Below, in pieces: positions 58,446 through 64,000 of a stretch of 64,000 nt of DNA; within the stretch, counting starts at the first letter, position 1, and every line of letters begins with the position of its first letter. The notes beneath the pieces are model-generated. The model was given only the letters and a program-made list of their open reading frames with translations, was not told the DNA's origin and did not search any database. Source of the stretch: Rhabdophis nuchalis. Taxonomy: Eukaryota; Chordata; Lepidosauria; Squamata; Natricidae. The translations under genes and the position numbers were made by a program. The stretch lies in assembly GCA_039707465.1 (NCBI GenBank), contig CM077645.1:149291503-149355502 (forward strand), given 5' to 3'.

Positions 58446-59619
58446 GTAGGTATTAAACTAACATATTTTAAACATCTGGCCAATGACCTTGTCATTAAAT
58501 GGAAGCTATGTTTATAGCATTAAGTTATGATTTATCTGGCTCATGCAGACCCACAGCTGTGATATGATAACTGGGCTCTGAATCCAACAGCACAGATTGA
58601 AAGCTTCTTGATTATTTTATCTCATGTTTGTAGTTATGAAATACTGAGAATTCCTGCCTTGTGAATATTGTTGGTGGTTATTGAAAAACTCTCTAAAAGT
58701 ACTTTTTTCTAGGAATGACTACTACATGTAGAGTAATTGAACCATTGCCTAGGAGATAGGAATTTCAAGGCGTTCTCTTGACTGGATCAGAAATCACACC
58801 GCTTACTTTTCTCTGTAGACCAGCAGTGGTGATACAATGTAAAATATTGCATCAATCTGTCAGGCTGTACATCTGATAAACCTATAGAACAGGGCTGTCA
58901 AACTCACAGCCTGTGGGCCAGATGCATCATGCGCTGACCACGCTCATGTCTGGTTTAGCGAAGGGGGAAAAGCCACAATACATCCTGTGATGACACTGTA
59001 ACGACATGAGTTTGACACCCCTGTTATAGAATTTAACTTATGTGGTGCTGGTGGGGATCTCATGTTACATTTTGTTTTTGCAATAGACCATGTATCTTTA
59101 ATAATCAAACAGGTTGGTAGAATGCCTTTCAGCTTCAATTGATGGAGAAGCACACCATTGTTAGTTGCTTAACCAGATTCAAATATTGCATGAATCCACA
59201 GTATAGCTTAGATAGTTTTGTTTTTAGTTCTGCTATGTCAATCCAGCTATTTATGAACTGTGGTTTATTGATTGCCAGCTTTGCAAATCCAACACATCCA
59301 GACTCATGATGCAGTTATTAGATGATTTAATTGATTCCCATTATTTGTTAACAAGACTTTTAAAAAAATAATGCAGGGAACATGTTTCAAGGCAAAAGAA
59401 TTGTGAGCAATAAAAAGAAATTTGATTCAACTGCCATGTTCGTGTTATAATTTTTAAATAAATGATAATAGCTATTGAATAGGAAGAACAAACAGGAGAA
59501 AATTAAGGAGGGTCAGTAAAATGTTGCATCTATGAAAACATCTGCTTGGCTCAAAAGAGCTATTCAGAAACACTGTGCTCTTTATATGACATACTATCTT
59601 TTTTGGTTTTAATTTATAG
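58446..59619 (+). other. BMP6: BMP6 intron 3
   Basis: A short intron of 1174 bp between exon 3 (GTAGGT donor) and exon 4 (TTATAG acceptor). Apart from one 134-bp hAT miniature element at 58890-59023, nothing else is recognised. Confidence 0.92.
58890..59023. mobile_element. Small hAT MITE ('gtcaaactc' family), copy 3, with TSD
   Basis: 134 bp. Ends CAGGGCTGTCAAACTC and GAGTTTGACACCCCTG. Flanks CTATAGAA (58882-58889) and TTATAGAA (59024-59031) match at 7 of 8. Inside the short intron 3. Confidence 0.9.
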
Positions 59620-59817
59620 GTCTCAGCATAAACCCTAGAGAAGCAGGACTAATAGGTCGAGATGGCCCTTATGATAAACAGCCTTTCATGGTGGCTTTTT
59701 TTAAAGTGAGTGAAGTTCATGTTCGGACTGTTAGGTCGGCACCCAGCAGACGCAGGGACCAGAGCAGAAACCGCTCCACACAACCACAAGATGTTTCCAG
59801 GACATCCAGTATCACAG
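59620..59817 (+). CDS. BMP6: BMP6 exon 4 (end of prodomain, start of mature ligand)
   Basis: Seen: 198 nt open reading, acceptor AATTTATAG, donor GTAATC, ending in phase 1. The translation contains [20 protein letters not shown], then [10 protein letters not shown], then [15 protein letters not shown]. Known: BMP precursors are cut by furin-like convertases after R-x-x-R. Here R-T-V-R followed by S-A-P-S matches the BMP6 cleavage region, so the first ~29 residues of the mature ligand are encoded in this exon. The basic RRRDQSRNR segment lies in the N-terminal arm of the mature protein, which in BMP6-type ligands is basic and heparin-binding. The cystine-knot exons lie beyond the window. A TA-flanked transposon starts only 15 bp after the exon end. 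Confidence 0.94.
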
Positions 59818-59832
59818 GTAATCTCTTGCATA

Positions 59833-60443
59833 TCATATTTTTCAGAGTATAAGACGCACCTTCCCCCCCCCCCAAAAAGAGGGTGAAAATCTGGGTCCAT
59901 CTTATACACTGAATACAGCATTTTTGGCCTCCTGAAACCCCACCCTACGCCTCCCGTTTTTTGGGAGGCCTGCAAAGTGCTCCTGGGAGCTGGGGAGGAC
60001 AAAAACGAGCAAAACATGGGGCCATTTTTTTTACAAAAACAGGGCTGTTTATGCCTTCCCAAGCCCCCAGGAGCACTCTGCAGGCCTCTCATACCCTCTG
60101 CACACCCCTTATGTTTGCAAAAATGGACCTGTTTTTGTGAAAAACAGGCCATTTTTTGCCCTTCCTAGCCCCCAGGAGCATTCTACAGGCCTCCCACACC
60201 CTCTGCGTGCCCTGTTTTTTGTCTCCCAAACCCCCCACATGTTGCATTTTTGCCCTCCCTGCCCCCCAGGAGCACTTTGCAGGCCTCTCAAACTTTCTGC
60301 ATGCCCCCTTTTCACAAAAAACAGGTCATGCAGAGGGTTTGGGAGGCCTGCAGAGTGCTCTTAGGGACCGGGGAGGGCAAAAACTTTTTTTTTTAATTTA
60401 ACTCTTCAAAATCTTGGTGCGTCTTATAGTCCGAACAATATGG
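59833..60443. mobile_element. TIR element ('tattttt.agagtataagac' family), copy 3
   Basis: 611 bp. Left end 'tcatatttttcagagtataa', right end 'cttatagtccgaacaatatgg', flanked by TA (59831-59832, 60444-60445). The interior contains three degenerate units with 'caggagca.t.t.caggcc', about 90-105 bp apart (60067, 60171, 60262). It begins 15 bp after the end of BMP6 exon 4. Confidence 0.8.
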
Positions 60444-60644
60444 TACCTGCTGAGCTATGTTTATTCATTACACGTCATTTTTGAGAACTTTATGAAATGT
60501 TTTTTCTCTTTTGCAATTATTTATGTTCAATAAAAAATAGCCCAAACATTTTAATTGGCCCTTCAACTTTAGACTCTAATCTGCACACTAATCCAGTGTG
60601 GTTTGATATATAGATGTTTTTAACTTCCCATTCTAGGACTCCGG

Positions 60645-60878
60645 CAGTGGTGGGTTGCGGGCAGTATGCCCTGGTACAGGTGTAGCGCTCCCTGCCGGGA
60701 GCACCGGGTACTGTTCCGGTACGGTGCTCCGGAGGGCCCACCTGCCCTTTTTATCTGTATTTGAGCTCTTTGGGGCTTCCGCGCATGCACACGGAGCGTG
60801 GCAGGAAGTAATTCATGTGGTGGACGCCGGGCCCTGTTGCACCGTACCGGTTGCAACGGGATCCGGAACCCACCACTG
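60645..60878. mobile_element. hAT MITE ('cagtggtgggttgcgg')
   Basis: 234 bp. Ends CAGTGGTGGGTTGCGG and CCGGAACCCACCACTG. Flanks GACTCCGG and GACTCTAG match at 6 of 8. Related termini at 5716-5973. Internal GC-rich palindromic segments around 'gttccggtacgg'. Confidence 0.82.
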
Positions 60879-61799
60879 GACTCTAGTGAATGACTGAGTC
60901 AGAGTCACCCAGGCTACCATGATTAAGTGAGCTCCAGAACCCGGTTCTCTCTGTTCTTTGCTTTAGTGCCTTCACTATTACATTATATTGGCTTTTAAAA
61001 AAAATACTAGAACTAGATAATTATGTGCGTTTTTAAAGAAATGTAGATTAAATCTTACTTAGAAACTGAGTTATTTTCTTCCAGAGTTAGTTTGTTATAT
61101 ATCTTCCATTTAGTCCTGCCATTGATTTTATCTACAAATACAGACATCTCAACCTGTCTCAGATCTTATTTTCTGTCTTTCATTTATTCTCAATCTTGCC
61201 AAGTACACTCTTTTTTTTTCTAGTCTATCATCTGCTTGAATCACTTTCTAAAGAATTTGAGGGGCTGATTCCTCATAATTACCTCTAAGGAGCAGTCAAA
61301 CTTGTCTTCATTAATTCCATTGTTGTATCTTATGGTAATCTTAATTGGCTCAAAATCCTTAATTTGGAGAAGCCAAATTTATTTCTCCTGGTCTTAATGA
61401 ATGATCATTTTTCATCCTCATATTTTAACTACTGAGGAAAAAATTACCATGGCTGTTGTGATCTTTGTTGTTACATATTCTTTTTCTTCATGAACATATA
61501 AATTTCTCATGCTAGTGTTTTAATCCTTTTTTCATCCAGCATTCTCTCCACTATTAATTCTTAAGCCCAACAAAATTAAATATCTTCATATTTTCCTGGT
61601 CAACTCAGAATTCACAAAGCATGATGGCTATCTGTGTCATCACAATATTTCACATAATCCCAGATTTTTCATTTTTTGCTTTCATAATGAGGTCATCTAA
61701 ATTTCTTAACTTTCAGTTAAATAATTAATGTCATCTCAAATTGTCAGTGTTTCAGTCTCCAGTTTTGATTTCAGCTGTCACCTGTGCCATTCTTAAAAT

Positions 61800-62030
61800 A
61801 TATTAAAAAGGTATGGAGACAAAATATCTTTGTCTTACTTCTTTCCCCATGAGGACTACTTTGTTGCTCCCACATTCATGTCTTACAGTAGCTTTTTGTT
61901 CCTTTTAAAAATTCCTCATAACAATAATCAAGCTTTCTGGCAAATTTATTAGCTTTAATGCATTCCACATTCTGTTCTGATCCACACAAAGACTTTGCTG
62001 TAGTCAATAAAGTAATAAACTCTCATCCTT
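61800..62030 (-). mobile_element. LINE RT relic (RTE-like)
   Basis: On the minus strand 'ttattgactacagcaaag' reads F-I-D-Y-S-K, the RT motif A form 'FIDYSKAFD' seen in RTE/R4-type LINEs. The rest is decayed with stops and frameshifts. Low certainty on clade and borders. Confidence 0.4.
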
Positions 62031-62315
62031 AAATTATCTTACAGTCTCCATAGACTATTTGCCTGAGTTATCGGAAACACTTTCTGGGATAAAACAAACA
62101 GGGAAGATATTTGGACAGCAGAACACCAACAAGTCCAATTGTCTGTAACTCAACTCCAAGCAGAAATACTCCTAAACACCTAAATTTTCTACTGATAGAG
62201 GAAGTCGGACTGATTTAGAAGGGAGTGTACTTTACAAAAAGCTCATGTCTTTTAATAAAATTGTTTAGTTTGAAAAGGTACTACTAGGCCCCTGTTTTTT
62301 AACAATCATAGAATG

Positions 62316-62683
62316 CAGATATTCCTCAACTTACAACCACTGTTGAACTGAAAATGTTTGTTGCTAAGTGAGACATTTAGTATGTGAATTTTACCTTGCC
62401 ACAGTTGTTAAGTGAATCACTGCAGTTTTTAAGTTCGTAACACAGTTGTTAAGTGAAACTGGTTTCCCCATTGTCTTTACTTGTCAGAAGTTGCAAAAGG
62501 TGACCACATGACCCCAGTACACTGCAATTGTCATAAATATGAGACAGTTGTCAATCATGTGACGGGGGGGGGGTGTTGCTGCAACAGTCATAAGCATGAA
62601 CAATGGTCATAAGTCACTTTGTTCAGTGCCGTTGTAACTTCGAACGATCACTAAACAAACTGTTGTAAGTTGAGGACTACTTG
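62316..62683 (-). mobile_element. TA-flanked MITE, copy 4
   Basis: 368 bp, opposite orientation to copy 5. Ends 'cagatattcctcaacttac' and 'gtaagttgaggactacttg', followed by TA (62684-62685). Internal 'gttgttaagtgaatcac', 'ggtgaccacatgacc', 'gtcataagtcac'. Confidence 0.8.
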
Positions 62684-63332
62684 TACCCAGTTTCCATCCT
62701 ACAATGAAAACTCCAACCTTTGGAGAGGCAGATCTATGACAGGTTATAAAAGCTTCTCTGTTTTAACCTTTAGTGGTGCTATGTTGATTGTTTAGGAGGA
62801 TTGATCTGAGTGAATTTCATCAGGTTACCTACCAGAACTCAGTTATGGAAAGCAAATCGGATCTTTCATCCAGGTAGAATAGTAGAACAGCAAAGCATTC
62901 AAGACTTGTTGATGGGAGTGCAGGATACAGCAAGGAAAAAGGCACTGCTTATCATAACACATCAATATTGCTCTGATGACCCATTATCTCTGGGTCTTCC
63001 AAAAGATAGCTAATAAGAACACCTTTACACACATTTAACAGGACTAAACAACCTTAGCTTACAAAAAATAACCCAAACCTGTACTAGCCTGGTATTTCTT
63101 GAAATAATTTTAATCTCCTGCCTGGTAGCACAAGAATTAAAAAATGATTTTGGATTTCCAAAATCCAAACCAGGTCCTGTCAAATGCTGAAGTTATGGTT
63201 TCAGATAATTGAAATCAGTAACCTGCAAAATTGAAGGTGTTTTAAAGCAGGTGTGAATAGTCTGTGATTCAAGCAGCCTCTCTACTATGCAGCTTAATTT
63301 TGCACTTTTGAGTACTAAAAGTCAGCTCTGTA

Positions 63333-63712
63333 CAGGTAGTCCTCGATTTGCAACTGTTCATTTAAGTAACCAAAGTTACAACAACACTGAAAAAGTGACC
63401 TGATAATTTTTCACACTTACAACCACTGCAGCATCCCCATAGTCATATGATCAAAATTCAGACAACTGACTCATATTTATGACGGTGGCAGTGTCCCAGG
63501 ATCATGTGATCACTTTTTGCGACCTTCTGACAAACGAAGTCAACAGAGAAGCAAGATTCATTTAACAAACGTGTTACTAACTAAACAACTGCAGTCATTC
63601 AACAACTGTTGCAAAAAAAGGTCATAAACCAGGGCAAAACTCACTTAACAAATGTCTACCTTAGCAACATACATTTTGAGCTCAGTTTTGATTGTAAGTC
63701 GAGGACTACCTG
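63333..63712 (+). mobile_element. TA-flanked MITE, copy 5 (best preserved)
   Basis: 380 bp. Ends CAGGTAGTCCTCGATTTGCA and TAAGTCGAGGACTACCTG, about 16-20 bp inverted repeats, with TA on both sides (63331-63332, 63713-63714). No coding capacity; probably a Tc1/mariner-type MITE. Confidence 0.88.
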
Positions 63713-64000
63713 TACTACATCCTGAGGAAACTGATCAATGCTGAGGCTTTGGCTTTTAAAACTGCTTTCAGAGTTAAAAACAATGTTTATTTTTTTATTC
63801 TTAAAAACTGCAAGAAAATAATGTGTGTGGCAATGCCTTATGTAGTAGCTTTTTGTGGTTTTTGTCTTCCATGTGCTATCTGCACCTTTCCCTATTAAAA
63901 ATTGCCCACCCTTGCTTTAAGAACTACAGCGTCTTCCATCAACTTACACATACAATTTCCAATAGCTTTTTTAAAAAATATCTCCTAACAGATTACAACA

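Larger units (their letters stand above)
59818..64000 (+). other. BMP6: BMP6 intron 4 (5' part)
   Basis: Starts at the exon 4 donor GTAATC and runs off the window. It contains a TIR transposon, a hAT MITE, a faint LINE reverse transcriptase relic and two copies of a ~370-380-bp TA-flanked MITE. 60887-61800 and 62031-62315 show nothing recognisable. The next BMP6 exon is not seen. Confidence 0.88.

Noticed and set aside
48076..59817. Assignment of the host gene to BMP5 or BMP7
   Set aside because: The exon structure is shared by the group, but [32 protein letters not shown] and [17 protein letters not shown] are of BMP6 type.

Overview
The window is a stretch of vertebrate genomic DNA, almost certainly from a squamate reptile and probably a snake. 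It holds part of one host gene, BMP6 (bone morphogenetic protein 6, TGF-beta superfamily), on the + strand. Three coding exons are visible: exon 2 (48076-48268), exon 3 (58297-58445) and exon 4 (59620-59817). Each has canonical AG/GT borders and the three join in frame. They encode the second half of the prodomain and the start of the mature ligand, including an R-x-x-R proprotein-convertase site. Exon 1 (signal peptide, first part of the prodomain) and the later exons (cystine-knot domain) are not in the window. Positions 1-48075 are therefore read as the 3' part of a very long intron 1, and 59818-64000 as the start of intron 4.

Everything else is intronic sequence packed with transposable elements. 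A Sauria-type SINE, CR1-type LINE 3' ends running into pentanucleotide microsatellites, and many hAT and TA-target miniature elements point to a squamate. Layout: a 5'-truncated L2/CR1-clade LINE (about 1.7-4.0 kb) with a palindromic AAT/ATT tail; a second such LINE (8.1-10.9 kb); miniature DNA transposons (5.7, 7.8, 12.5-13.5, 15.4 kb); a tRNA-derived SINE (17.1 kb); a Rex1-like LINE relic (17.7-18.5 kb); a complete DIRS-type tyrosine-recombinase retrotransposon (19.06-25.0 kb, antisense to BMP6); a CR1 3' end (25.1-26.0 kb); a hammerhead-ribozyme-like motif (27.2 kb); a 1.1-kb hAT element with a GC-rich palindrome (28.75-29.9 kb); an internally deleted mariner (30.7-31.6 kb); a complete 59-bp hAT miniature (32.9 kb); SINE, hammerhead-relic and hAT pieces (33.5-40.5 kb); an L2-like LINE fragment between two 192-bp direct repeats (41.9-42.7 kb); a Penelope-like fragment with inverted ends, each carrying a hammerhead-like core (46.8-47.4 kb); and further MITE and LINE copies between and after the exons.

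The most notable object is the DIRS element. Its gag, RT-RNaseH-methyltransferase and tyrosine recombinase frames are all open. It has inverted terminal repeats and an internal region that is the reverse complement of the joined element ends, and it is bounded by AAT on both sides. It looks recent and may be autonomous. Second in interest are the hammerhead-like cores, the 192-bp duplication around a LINE fragment, and nested or palindromic hAT structures. All family calls were made by reading motifs and comparing copies inside the window; no database search was possible.
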